A stretch of 64,000 nucleotides of DNA from Thermoplasmatales archaeon I-plasma (GTDB lineage: Archaea; Thermoplasmatota; Thermoplasmata; Thermoplasmatales; GCA-001856825): assembly GCA_001856825.1 (NCBI GenBank), contig ATMD01000001.1, forward strand, positions 486,831-550,830, read 5' to 3'. A program made the position numbers and the translations under genes. Under the pieces are notes generated by a model, which saw only the letters and a program-made list of their open reading frames with translations, made no database searches and had not been told where the DNA came from. Shown in pieces: positions 1-8,661 of the stretch. Each line of letters opens with the position of its first letter. Within the stretch, counting starts at the first letter, position 1.

Positions 1-446
1 GTCTTCCCTACGCCCGTTTTCCCTGATATCATGTAGACATTCCCCCTCCTCATTGCACCGCCAAGCGACTCATCAAGTTCTTTAACGCCGAATACAGCCG
101 ATTTTGATTTTGTCTTACTTCGTTGGTCTATCGTGACTATGTTGTACATGTGCACAAGGTTTGTTTCTGTCTGATCAAGGTCCTTGTCCACCACGAGTGC
201 TTTTAATGAAATACCACAATCTCCTGCTATGGCATTGAATTTCATTATGTCGCTTACAAGATCGTCAGAAATACCCTTTAAAACAGCAACTTTTACATTC
301 TCATCTTTCTTTGATGTTACTACAAGGTCGAACTTGTGTACAGCGCCGGATTTGCCAGTTAACTTAGCGTCCGCAGCCCACGTAAACTCGTTATCTAGCT
401 CAAATTCTTCTGCTACCCTTTGAACATTTATAGATTCAACTGGCAT
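1..446 (-). CDS. RecA/KaiC-like ATPase with N-terminal nuclease-like domain (3' part beyond window)
   Basis: Reading leftward from the ATG at 446, 148 residues are present before the window ends, so the gene is partial. The last visible residues, GKTGVGKT, are a Walker A motif preceded by a segment (FGVKELDESLGG) typical of the entry to KaiC/RadB-type RecA domains. The first 100 residues have the alternating strand pattern of restriction-endonuclease-like folds, as in archaeal RecA-family ATPases. The expected ExK strand reads AVLK, so nuclease activity is doubtful. What is seen is the P-loop and layout; the nuclease-like assignment is inference. The biological role is unknown. Confidence 0.7.
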   Translation of the reverse strand, partial: MPVESINVQRVAEEFELDNEFTWAADAKLTGKSGAVHKFDLVVTSKKDENVKVAVLKGISDDLVSDIMKFNAIAGDCGISLKALVVDKDLDQTETNLVHMYNIVTIDQRSKTKSKSAVFGVKELDESLGGAMRRGNVYMISGKTGVGK

Positions 447-590
447 TACGTAATAGGAAAGGTTTTAGCAGATTTAATCCTTTCTCTATCCAAGCAATGC
501 AAATATGTTAAAATTAGGCTATTTGACTTAAAAGATTTTAGTTTAAGCTGCGTTCAAATTATCTGAATTCCCTGGAATCTCCTGTGTTGT

Positions 591-1451
591 CTAAATTATG
601 TGAAATTCTGATAGCTTCGTCTGGTCCTCACCATAATTTTCGATATTTTCCACTCTGAAATCATTCTGGTTCTCTAAGGATTCATACAGTCTTACCAGAA
701 ATGACTTAAGCAGGCAGCTTGGAACGTGAACAATGACCTTAACCCGATCATTTTCATGAAGTTCTATGTACGAAGCTAGAGGGATATGGTCTTTGTAGAC
801 GCTTTCTATTAAAGCAGACGTTGGTTCTGTCGAGAAGTCGTACCTTTTTATGTAATTAGCGTCCTGAAGACTGTATAAAATGCCTTCCAGCGGGGCCTTG
901 GACTTTGCCTTCCACTCTGCTATGAACTGTTGAGTGCCCGTCTTCGAGAAGCTAAACGAGACTGCAGATAATGGGATTCGTCTGCTTATTTGATTAAGAA
1001 CTTCAACAATTCCTCTGGATTTAGTCATCTGAATTTCTTCAAGCTGGTCGTTAAGCGAAACTATCTTCCTGATAAGCTTTCCCACGCTCGAAAGATCGGA
1101 TGAGTGAAATCTGAAACTTAGGAAAATATTCTTCCCTTTGACGTAGACCTCAGCATCGGCAAGAGTTGGGACGAGCTGAGAATTTTCTGCTAATGACCTT
1201 ATGACCGCACTATCGATCCTTTCGGTTATTTCAATTACATTTCCTATAATAATTGGGTCAAAACTTGCAAATAGGGTTCTTTCGTTTGCAGAAATATTGT
1301 CCAGGAAAAAGGTTACGTGAATTTCCCCGTGGTTCATGAAAACATTTATTGGTACAGGATTATCCTTCACAATTGTAGAAAGTACATAGCTGTCTACGGG
1401 TGTAGCTATAGTTAGAACCATATCGAGTCTTTTGTCAATGGGTTGAACCAT
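591..1451 (-). CDS. Unknown protein, paralogue of the divergent neighbour
   Basis: An 286-residue protein that I do not recognise. It begins with the segment IDKRLD and has FRFH near residue 118; both features recur in the divergently transcribed gene at 1543 (LDKRLD; FRFH), and the C-terminal thirds share a strand-rich pattern (VKVIVHVP versus MRIIVFVN). The two therefore look like diverged duplicates. There is no signal peptide, membrane segment or metal-binding cluster. It lies upstream of the ATPase gene on the same strand, 144 bases away. It could be a sensory or regulatory protein, but nothing in the sequence shows that. Confidence 0.6.
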   Translation of the reverse strand: MVQPIDKRLDMVLTIATPVDSYVLSTIVKDNPVPINVFMNHGEIHVTFFLDNISANERTLFASFDPIIIGNVIEITERIDSAVIRSLAENSQLVPTLADAEVYVKGKNIFLSFRFHSSDLSSVGKLIRKIVSLNDQLEEIQMTKSRGIVEVLNQISRRIPLSAVSFSFSKTGTQQFIAEWKAKSKAPLEGILYSLQDANYIKRYDFSTEPTSALIESVYKDHIPLASYIELHENDRVKVIVHVPSCLLKSFLVRLYESLENQNDFRVENIENYGEDQTKLSEFHII

Positions 1452-1542
1452 CTAGACCTCTAAACCTTTCTTAATAATTAATCATTTTCATTTGATGGAC
1501 GAAAATCAATAAGTTTTAATTGGAGTGAGGAATTGACTCAAG

Positions 1543-2409
1543 ATGCTCCTAGGGGAACTGGATAAGAGGCTTGATACCGAGTGTAAGATAACATTTGCCA
1601 AAAGTGACCGGGTATTCGACCTTTCCAAGGCCACAGGCCAGACATTTCAAGCGTTCCTGGGTGATAGAAGAAGCGAGAAGTTATGCCTTGTTTATATACC
1701 AAGGGATAAGCTATCTTTTGCCAGCAACTCTGTACGGTTCCTCACTCCTACAACTGATAATGAGGGATTTATTGTAGCATCTGTTCCGATCGAGGAGTCA
1801 TTATATGAACTTTTCAGTCGGCTGGAAAAGGTCTCTTCCACATCGTCTTTCGACATGACAGTGGAAAATGGCGACCTTACCGTAATTTTCAGATTTCATC
1901 ACGATTCTATTTCAGAGATTTCGAACCAGCTAGTAAAGACTGAGCTCCTAAAACACTTGGTAAAGGATATCAGCATCCAGCCGGCAGGAGGTCTTAAGGA
2001 CAGATGCGATAAAAAAAGTAAGGAGTTTCCTGTTCGAGTACTTGTTTACTCAATACCATTTGCAGAAATAAAAGGAAAAATTGCGAAGTCACTTTTCACT
2101 CAAGGGGCGATTGCTGAATCAGCTGCCGTTTTCACGCACGAAGTAGAGCCCAGGCTAATATTTTATGGTAAAAAGGACATTAAGACTGACCTTAAGCCAA
2201 TATATAAGAATACGTCAATTTATGAACTCCCCTTTCAGTCTGTTGGTATGGAAACATTTAGCGTTCTAAATGAAATATTTAATTCGGAAGGGCTAAAGAG
2301 ATTCCACGTTTTCTTCAAGAAGGAAGGGGATAAGATGAGGATTATTGTCTTCGTAAACAAATACGATGCAATGAAGCACATCTGCTGTGTCTTTTGCTTA
2401 CTACAGTAA
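1543..2409 (+). CDS. Unknown protein, paralogue of the gene at 591-1451, possibly frameshifted at its 3' end
   Basis: A 288-residue unknown protein related to its divergent neighbour: it shares the LDKRLD start and an FRFH segment. It is shorter at the C terminus than its relative. From about 2388 a second frame stays open to a TAA at 2475-2477 and encodes about 28 plausible residues ending in YYQKVWDDL, which would restore a length like the paralogue. This suggests a one-base loss near the T-run at 2391-2395, or a sequencing error. No catalytic motif was seen. The function is not assigned. Confidence 0.55.
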   Translation: MLLGELDKRLDTECKITFAKSDRVFDLSKATGQTFQAFLGDRRSEKLCLVYIPRDKLSFASNSVRFLTPTTDNEGFIVASVPIEESLYELFSRLEKVSSTSSFDMTVENGDLTVIFRFHHDSISEISNQLVKTELLKHLVKDISIQPAGGLKDRCDKKSKEFPVRVLVYSIPFAEIKGKIAKSLFTQGAIAESAAVFTHEVEPRLIFYGKKDIKTDLKPIYKNTSIYELPFQSVGMETFSVLNEIFNSEGLKRFHVFFKKEGDKMRIIVFVNKYDAMKHICCVFCLLQ

Positions 2410-2727
2410 AGCCAGGTGTTCCTGTTGACCTGAATCTCTCAACGGATTATTATCAAAAAGTTTGGGACGATCTCTAATTTACAAATTCAGTAAAAGGATT
2501 TTATACATCGCATTTTCAAGCGGTAAACTAGAATAATGCAGTTAATGTCAATTTGGCCAATTTTGAGTAATATTAGTTATACAAATATATAATAATTGGC
2601 ATGCTATTTACTTACTATGTTGAGTAAATTTAATTCAATTACTATGGAATCCATCTCTCTTAATTTCTCCCTCTTTTTAATGGTTTAAATTAAGAACTAT
2701 TTAAGGTTTGAAAAAATATAGTTACGA
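2410..2727. other. AT-rich intergenic stretch with the promoter of the GNAT gene
   Basis: Up to 2477 it holds the possible out-of-frame tail of the upstream gene. The remainder is AT-rich without a convincing reading frame. CTATTTAAG at 2697-2705 is a TATA-like box centred 27 bases before the ATG at 2728, which fits a leaderless transcript. Confidence 0.5.
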
Positions 2728-3198
2728 ATGGTAGAATTCAATTTAATCATGGGTACAGTCGAAGATCTCGATTTACTTGTTGCACATAGACTATTGATGT
2801 GGAAGGACATACATCCAGAATTAGCAAGTGAAATTGATGAATCTAGAGGACTCACTAAAAACTGGATTCAATCCAAGATTCTGGAGGGCTCTTTGGTATC
2901 ATTTATTGTTAGAACGACGGAGGGGTTTATAGCAGGCTCTGGATGTATTCTGGTGAAGGAAGACCAACCTAGACCTGGGAGCAATCAGCTAAAATTTCCA
3001 TATCTTATGTCTATGTATACTGCACCAGAGGTTAGAAAGAAGGGAGTCGCCTCATTGATAGTTACTGAAGCTATAAGATGGAGTCGCCAAAATAATTTTG
3101 ATAGAATATCGCTTCACGCCTCCAAAGAAGGGGTTCAATTGTACAAAAAATTTGGTTTCATTCAAACTAACGAGATGAGGCTCAAGCTGGACGATTGA
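2728..3198 (+). CDS. GNAT-family N-acetyltransferase
   Basis: A 156-residue single-domain acetyltransferase. The acetyl-CoA pyrophosphate-binding motif A is visible as VRKKGVAS around residue 105, preceded by the beta-4 strand LMSMYTAPE and followed by the helix ending in AIRWSRQNNF. The C-terminal YKKFGF is the usual motif B. The family transfers acetyl from acetyl-CoA to a small molecule or protein amine; the substrate cannot be read from sequence. It stands alone, with its own TATA-like box at 2697-2705 placing the transcript start at the ATG. Confidence 0.8.
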   Translation: MVEFNLIMGTVEDLDLLVAHRLLMWKDIHPELASEIDESRGLTKNWIQSKILEGSLVSFIVRTTEGFIAGSGCILVKEDQPRPGSNQLKFPYLMSMYTAPEVRKKGVASLIVTEAIRWSRQNNFDRISLHASKEGVQLYKKFGFIQTNEMRLKLDD

Positions 3199-3398
3199 TT
3201 TTTAACTTAGAAATTTGGTTTACTTATAGAAAATATTGATAACAAGGTTAAGATAACGGAATTTTAATTGCTGAGTTAATTGAGTTACGCTATTTTGGAT
3301 ATTTATTAAAGTCTAAGCCTTAACTTAAAGGGAAATGTAGCAGTAGAGCCTTTTTTATCCCTTGAGAACCTATCCATGCAATAATTTAGGTGAAGTAA

Positions 3399-4118
3399 AT
3401 GTCTATAGATAAGGAATCTATAAAGAGGATAATCGAGGAAAACAAGAATCACTTATGCCCTGATCATCCCGAAACCTGCGTTAAAATTGTTGCTATTGCG
3501 GACCTTCCCTCAAGGTTTGGAGATTTTCAGGTTGTGGCTTTCCAGAACGACCTCGACAAGAAAGAACACGCTGCGTTTATTCGAGGAAACGTTTTTGGGC
3601 AAGAAAATGTCCCCGTCAGAATTCATTCAGAGTGCCTTACAGGAGATGCCATAGGATCCCTTAGGTGTGACTGTAGGGAACAACTAGAGAAGTCGCTGAC
3701 CATACTGGGGAAGATGGATGTCGGAATCTTGCTTTACTTGCGGCAGGAGGGAAGGGGAATAGGATTTGTCAATAAAATCAGGGCCTATCAACTTCAGGAT
3801 GACGGCTATGATACCTTTGAGGCAAACAGGGCGTTGGGATTCAAGGAAGATGAAAGAGACTATGCAATTGCAGCTCACATGCTCTGGTCATTAGGCGTAA
3901 AATCGATTAGGCTTATGACAAACAATCCAAAGAAGGTAGAAGACCTAAAGTTTCATGGCGTCAAGATTACTGGAAGAATTCCCGTTATCATACAACCAAA
4001 TGAACATAATTCTTTCTATCTCGAGACCAAAAAGAACAAGGGTGGCCATTTGCTCGATAAGAATGAGGAAGAAAATTACATTGAGCAAGAGGACGACCTA
4101 GTAGATTTCAGGCTGTGA
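3399..4118 (+). CDS. ribA: GTP cyclohydrolase II
   Basis: A 239-residue enzyme that opens GTP to 2,5-diamino-6-ribosylamino-pyrimidinone phosphate, the first step of riboflavin synthesis. The zinc ligands Cys79, Cys90 and Cys92 are present in ECLTGDAIGSLRCDC, followed by the catalytic LRQEGRGIG segment and the C-terminal KGGHLL. An AGGTGA ribosome-binding site lies 5 bases before the ATG, which supports this start. About 78 bases upstream, AAGGGA and TCCCTT flank the promoter region as a short inverted repeat. A riboflavin kinase with a DNA-binding domain is encoded at 25792-26451 and could regulate this gene; that link is inference. Confidence 0.93.
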   Translation: MSIDKESIKRIIEENKNHLCPDHPETCVKIVAIADLPSRFGDFQVVAFQNDLDKKEHAAFIRGNVFGQENVPVRIHSECLTGDAIGSLRCDCREQLEKSLTILGKMDVGILLYLRQEGRGIGFVNKIRAYQLQDDGYDTFEANRALGFKEDERDYAIAAHMLWSLGVKSIRLMTNNPKKVEDLKFHGVKITGRIPVIIQPNEHNSFYLETKKNKGGHLLDKNEEENYIEQEDDLVDFRL

Positions 4119-4882
4119 TGGTATTAGCACTCAATATGCAGAACGATATTTACGTTATCCATTAACCAGGATTCCATTACTCAAATTACCAAGAAATGCA
4201 GTATCGTTAACTATGAGTCCTCTTAGTGAAAATTTCGCGCCATTGACGTATAACTACAGTTATACATCGTTATTTGCCCCTTAAAGAATAACGAAATTTG
4301 ACAATTTTTATTGGCATACGCTTTAAAATTAATATTTGAGGTTTATTTTACTCCAGATGGGTGTTTGTACGTTTAGGATTCCCAATTTTGTTGATTTGAG
4401 TGTCATCACAGGTTGATTCGTATGGCAGGGATGTATGTTGCTAACCAGAAAAGTTGCTTATTATTTATAATGGTCGGGATTTGAATCGAATTATCTACCC
4501 TGATCACACCTAACCCTTTTGATTATATCTATATGTTATGTTTAACTTATTAATCAAGAGGTCTGAATGAAATGCATCACTGAGAGTTAAGTACTAACTT
4601 ATTTCTATAGTGGTTTGTCTAGCAGAATTTGTTTGAGAAACATAATCTAATTTTTTATTCCGGGTTATACTAATTTGATAGATTCCCAGGATCAGTGCCT
4701 ATATCTTGATTTATCTCCGCCCTTTTCCTAAATGTTCACAATTTTGGCATATCTCTTATCCAGTTAATGGAGTATATTAACCTTAGTTATAGTATCAATA
4801 AACCTCTAAATTATATTTATATTTTAGAATATAAAGTTAGTGAGGTCGAAATTGTTAAGTATTGGTTAAAGAATTTATTTTT
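4119..4882. other. Gene-free AT-rich region
   Basis: About 760 bases without a supported gene. All frames are broken by frequent stops; the longest ATG-led frames are about 20 codons. Near the right end there are AT-rich TATA-like stretches at about 4812-4832 that could serve the permease at 4883. A short T-arm-like string at 4474-4490 does not extend into a tRNA cloverleaf. Confidence 0.5.
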
Positions 4883-6484
4883 ATGGCTGAAAGTTTGCAT
4901 CTGAAAAAGGCGCTTTCTTTTGGCGACCTTCTGATTTTGGGAATTGCTGGGGCAGTCGGCACTGGTATTTTGTTTTCGAGTGCTGCTATGACTGGAATAG
5001 CTGGCCCCGCAAGTGTTTTCGCATGGTTGCTAGGGGGAATTTTCTATTTTTTCATCGGTTTAACTTATGTTGAACTATCTGCCACATACCCTGAGGCAGG
5101 TGGACCATCGAGGTATGCCTTGTACACGCACGGGTGGTTTACAAATCTAATCAACTCCTTTGCTGATCTTATATGGTATCTTTTCATTGCACCGATTGAA
5201 TCTTTTGCCATTGTTTATGGATTAACGCTATTCTATCCGAATTTGGTTACGGCCAAGGGATTCCCGACTATAGTTGGCGCCGCTTTGGCGGTCGTGCTGC
5301 TGCTCATAATGATACCCTTCAACTACTTCGGTACAAGAGCGTTTGGGAAGTCCACTTTTTACTTTGGTTCTGTGAAACTAATCTTCTACCTAGCAATGGC
5401 GTTTGGACTTGCTGCAATATTCTTCCACGCTGCAAACTTCGCGATTTACGGCGGTGTTGCCCCGTTTGGTTTTGCAGGTATTTTTGCAGCTACCCCTTTT
5501 GCAATGTTCGCTTTTGGCGGTATCAGGGTTCTTCCTGATTATGCAGAGGAAGCTCACAATTATCGCAGACTTCCTCTAATAATCATTTTAGTTGTTGTAG
5601 GGCAGCTCCTTATTTACCTGCTTATAGATGCAGTCTTTGTCGCAGGTATCAATTGGTCAAAGCTTGGAATTACTCCCGGAAACTGGGCAGGGGTTGCAGG
5701 AATTTCTGGAAATCCGTTCATCACCATGTCAAACAGCTACAATGCTCCTTTTCTGCTTGTTATCACTCTGATCATAGGTATCATCGGTCCATTTGTTGTG
5801 GGGTACGTATACCTTGGGGGAGGTTCCAGAATTATTTATGCGATGAGCAGGACAAGAATAATGCCACAAATTACAAAGGTGCTTCACAAGAGGTTCGTGA
5901 TACCTTACTGGGCAATAATCCTCATAGCGGCGGTAGGTGCCTTCCTCGCTTTCCTATCTGCTCCCTTACCAAACATATACAGCCTCATAGAGGATGCAGT
6001 AGTGGCGGGATACATTGGCTTCTCAGTTAACCCGGTAGCAATGATCGTTACCAGGAGACAGGGACAGGCCAAGTACAAACTACCAGGTGGTAACATTATA
6101 GCACCCATTGCATTCGCCGGTGCAGCGCTTATAATATTCTGGAGCGGATGGATCACTGTTTACTATGCCGTACTTATACTGACTGGCGCAGTAATAGTGT
6201 TTGGATTGATATTGCCTGCAGCAAGACACACAGCGCAGCGGGACCTTAAGAACGTGATGAATTCTGCCTGGTACATATTATACATAATCTTCCTGCTTGT
6301 CATGACTTACATCGGAAGCGACGGTGCCCTGAACATACTGTCATTCTATGTTGCAACGCTGGTAACAGTTGTAGTTTCACTTGCTGTGTTCTATCCACTA
6401 GGTATTCTCTCCGGCCTCAAGAACAAGCTGGATTTGCCCGAGTACAAAGGAGACGTACAAGAGAGCGCTACCCCTGGAAAATAA
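4883..6484 (+). CDS. APC-superfamily amino-acid permease
   Basis: About 533 residues from the ATG at 4883; a TTG 21 bases earlier is also in frame but gives an unlikely hydrophobic extension. The protein has about twelve hydrophobic segments and begins with the APC signature LGIAGAVGTGILFSS in the first membrane helix, the unwound substrate-binding region of this fold. It should import amino acids across the cytoplasmic membrane; the specificity is not readable. The next gene, an ornithine-cyclodeaminase-family enzyme, follows at once and is probably co-transcribed, so the pair may take up and break down one amino acid. Confidence 0.85.
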   Translation: MAESLHLKKALSFGDLLILGIAGAVGTGILFSSAAMTGIAGPASVFAWLLGGIFYFFIGLTYVELSATYPEAGGPSRYALYTHGWFTNLINSFADLIWYLFIAPIESFAIVYGLTLFYPNLVTAKGFPTIVGAALAVVLLLIMIPFNYFGTRAFGKSTFYFGSVKLIFYLAMAFGLAAIFFHAANFAIYGGVAPFGFAGIFAATPFAMFAFGGIRVLPDYAEEAHNYRRLPLIIILVVVGQLLIYLLIDAVFVAGINWSKLGITPGNWAGVAGISGNPFITMSNSYNAPFLLVITLIIGIIGPFVVGYVYLGGGSRIIYAMSRTRIMPQITKVLHKRFVIPYWAIILIAAVGAFLAFLSAPLPNIYSLIEDAVVAGYIGFSVNPVAMIVTRRQGQAKYKLPGGNIIAPIAFAGAALIIFWSGWITVYYAVLILTGAVIVFGLILPAARHTAQRDLKNVMNSAWYILYIIFLLVMTYIGSDGALNILSFYVATLVTVVVSLAVFYPLGILSGLKNKLDLPEYKGDVQESATPGK

Positions 6485-6496
6485 GTGAACCTTACC

Positions 6497-7420
6497 ATGA
6501 GGACAATCTCTGATGATGACATCCCTGATAATGTGAATTATCAAGATGTGGTCAAGGAAATGAGGAGGGAGTTCCTCATGGTTTCAGAAGGTAAATCAAA
6601 GATACTTCACAGGAAAAGAATTTCGGCAGTGGATGGTACTCTGGATGTCATGGGGGCCATGAATGAAGTGGACAAGCTAGGGGTGGTTAAACACTATTAC
6701 TACGGGAAGAATATTGACTTCCTTATTTCCCTCTTCTCAATGGAAACCTCTGGAATTTTGCTGGCTGTCACAGGAAGGAAGCTCACAAGAATAAGGACTG
6801 CAGCTGCAACTGGCCTTGCTTCAGATATCCTTTCTAGAAAGGATTCTAAAGTCCTTGGGTGCATAGGAAGCGGGTTCCAGGCCATAGAACAAATAAGGGC
6901 AATTTCACAGTTGAGGGGTATTGAAAATATCTTGATTAATGATATCAGTGCCTCAAGGATGGAGCAAACCAGGGATATACTGAAGGGAGAGTTGGATGCT
7001 GACGTGGCCTTGCTTCCAAAGGTTGACGACAATTTTGCGAATGCAGACATTATAGTCACTGCAACTACCTCAAGAACCCCAGTCATTGAAGATAGATTCA
7101 TAGGAAACAGGGTACACATAAACTCAATAGGCAGTTATTTGCCGGAAATGATGGAGACTGAAACAGTGACCGTGTGTAGTTCCAGGATAGTTGCAGTTGA
7201 CTCTATAGAAGAGACAGCAAACAGCTGTGGGGAGCTTATTTCTTCCTTATCATCTGGATGCATTTCTAAAGAGGAGATAAATGAGTTCACCGATCTAGTG
7301 AAAGGTAATATCAAGATAAGAGAAGGTACTGCAAGGGGTAACACATATTTCAAATCTATCGGTGTTGGTGTGGAGGACCTAGTAATAGCGAGGATGTTGT
7401 TCGAGGGCAAGCTTTCTTAA
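6497..7420 (+). CDS. Ornithine cyclodeaminase / alanine dehydrogenase / ketimine reductase family enzyme
   Basis: 307 residues from the ATG at 6497; a GTG at 6485 directly after the permease stop is an alternative. The NAD(P)-binding motif GCIGSGFQA and the following QIRAISQLRG helix are typical of the family, as are TATTSRTPVI and INSIGSYLPEMMETE. The upstream KSKILHRKR segment carries basic residues of the substrate carboxylate site. Members include ornithine cyclodeaminase, alanine dehydrogenase and pyrroline-2-carboxylate reductase; sequence alone does not choose between them. A permease lies upstream and a DAO-type flavoprotein converges from downstream, so amino-acid or imino-acid breakdown is the likely setting. 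Confidence 0.82.
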   Translation: MRTISDDDIPDNVNYQDVVKEMRREFLMVSEGKSKILHRKRISAVDGTLDVMGAMNEVDKLGVVKHYYYGKNIDFLISLFSMETSGILLAVTGRKLTRIRTAAATGLASDILSRKDSKVLGCIGSGFQAIEQIRAISQLRGIENILINDISASRMEQTRDILKGELDADVALLPKVDDNFANADIIVTATTSRTPVIEDRFIGNRVHINSIGSYLPEMMETETVTVCSSRIVAVDSIEETANSCGELISSLSSGCISKEEINEFTDLVKGNIKIREGTARGNTYFKSIGVGVEDLVIARMLFEGKLS

Positions 7421-7440
7421 ATTTCTATCTTTATTTATGA

Positions 7441-8661
7441 TCAGTACATAGTTCCTATTTCTTCGAACTTGGACTTAATAGGCTTTCCCTCTGCAAACCT
7501 GTGGGGGCTGAAAGTCCTCCAGTCGAAAGATGCCTTTTCAGGGTTGATGCCTGATACCATCTCAGAGGTAATCAAACCATATGCAGGAGAAAGCTTAAAG
7601 CCGTGTCCACTTAGTCCAGCACAAACATAAACTCCTTCAAGACCCAGATAATCTAAGGGACTTATGATCGCCTGACCGTCAGGTGTCATGTCATAAAGCC
7701 CATTTATGGATGATACTATTGTTGACTCACCCATCTTCGGGATCCTGCTCACGAGCCTGGACATGTAGTCCTCTATGTAATCATACCCAGCTTCCTCAGG
7801 TATGGGCTTCCCAATATCAACCATTTTTTTATCTATTGCCGGATCGAGACTTCCTACTGCACAGAGGGAATCTCCTTCCATTTTGTAGTATGCAAGATTT
7901 GGAGGGTCCCATAACACGGGCTTAATCCCCCTCAATGATGCTGGTCTCTTTAGGTAAATAACTGAATGGAGTGATGCGCCGATAGGGAGGAGACGTTCCT
8001 TTGGAATCCCTGAATCAGAGAGCAGCATATTTGTCCATACGTTTGTAGCCAAAATTACCTTCTTTGCAGTGAATTTTTTCCCATTTCCCGCATTTACCGT
8101 GACAATATCGCCGTTTGATTCAACTGATGAGACATTAGTTCCTGTCTTGACTGAAACGCCTCTTGATTGGGCTGCCTGAATGAAAGAATTGGTCACTGCT
8201 ACGGGGTCAGCATATCCACTCCAAGGCTCTGAAAGTACATAATCAAAATCACTTAGTGATATTCCAGGAAAGTACTTTTCAATTTCCTTAGGATGCATTT
8301 CTTCCTCTTCAAGTCCTAGATCCCTCAGCATTGCTGCGTTCTTACGTGCCAGCTCCTCTTCACTTCTGCTGAAAGGGAATATCATTCCCGTCTTGTGGAA
8401 ACCAGAAAAACCGATGGCATCAAAATCGGAAATCACCTTATACGAATACTTTGCCATTGAGGCAATTAAGTCGTTGCTATAATGAGTTCTGATCAACGCA
8501 CTGGACTTTCCCGTATTTCCTCCTGCAATCCCTCCCCTCTCCAGCATGAGAATTTTTCCATTCAATCCTGATAGGTAATAGGAAATGCTGGCACCAGTGC
8601 TGCCTCCCCCAATTACTATAAAATCAAAATCTGCTGCCACTATTTTGCATGTACTCTGCAT
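7441..8661 (-). CDS. FAD-dependent oxidoreductase of the DAO (glycine/D-amino-acid oxidase) family
   Basis: A 406-residue flavoprotein. The dinucleotide-binding motif VIGGGSTGASISYYL lies at residues 16-30, an acidic strand end follows at LMLERG, and a C-terminal GLSGHGFKLSPA segment closes the FAD site as in sarcosine oxidase beta and D-amino-acid dehydrogenases. It should oxidise an amino or imino acid to the imine. It follows the SDR gene with a one-base TAATG overlap, so the two form an operon, and its 3' end converges on the ketimine-reductase-like gene 20 bases away. Together the genes suggest an oxidase-reductase cycle on an imino acid; this is inference. Confidence 0.85.
   Translation of the reverse strand: MQSTCKIVAADFDFIVIGGGSTGASISYYLSGLNGKILMLERGGIAGGNTGKSSALIRTHYSNDLIASMAKYSYKVISDFDAIGFSGFHKTGMIFPFSRSEEELARKNAAMLRDLGLEEEEMHPKEIEKYFPGISLSDFDYVLSEPWSGYADPVAVTNSFIQAAQSRGVSVKTGTNVSSVESNGDIVTVNAGNGKKFTAKKVILATNVWTNMLLSDSGIPKERLLPIGASLHSVIYLKRPASLRGIKPVLWDPPNLAYYKMEGDSLCAVGSLDPAIDKKMVDIGKPIPEEAGYDYIEDYMSRLVSRIPKMGESTIVSSINGLYDMTPDGQAIISPLDYLGLEGVYVCAGLSGHGFKLSPAYGLITSEMVSGINPEKASFDWRTFSPHRFAEGKPIKSKFEEIGTMY

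Noticed and set aside
3328-3362. AAGGGA/TCCCTT inverted repeat before ribA as a riboflavin-regulator operator
   Set aside because: Only six bases per arm with a long spacer; no second copy was seen, so it is not listed as a site.
4474-4490. T-arm-like string (minus strand GATTCAAATCCCGA) suggesting a tRNA
   Set aside because: The bases around it do not pair into a T-stem, acceptor stem or anticodon arm.
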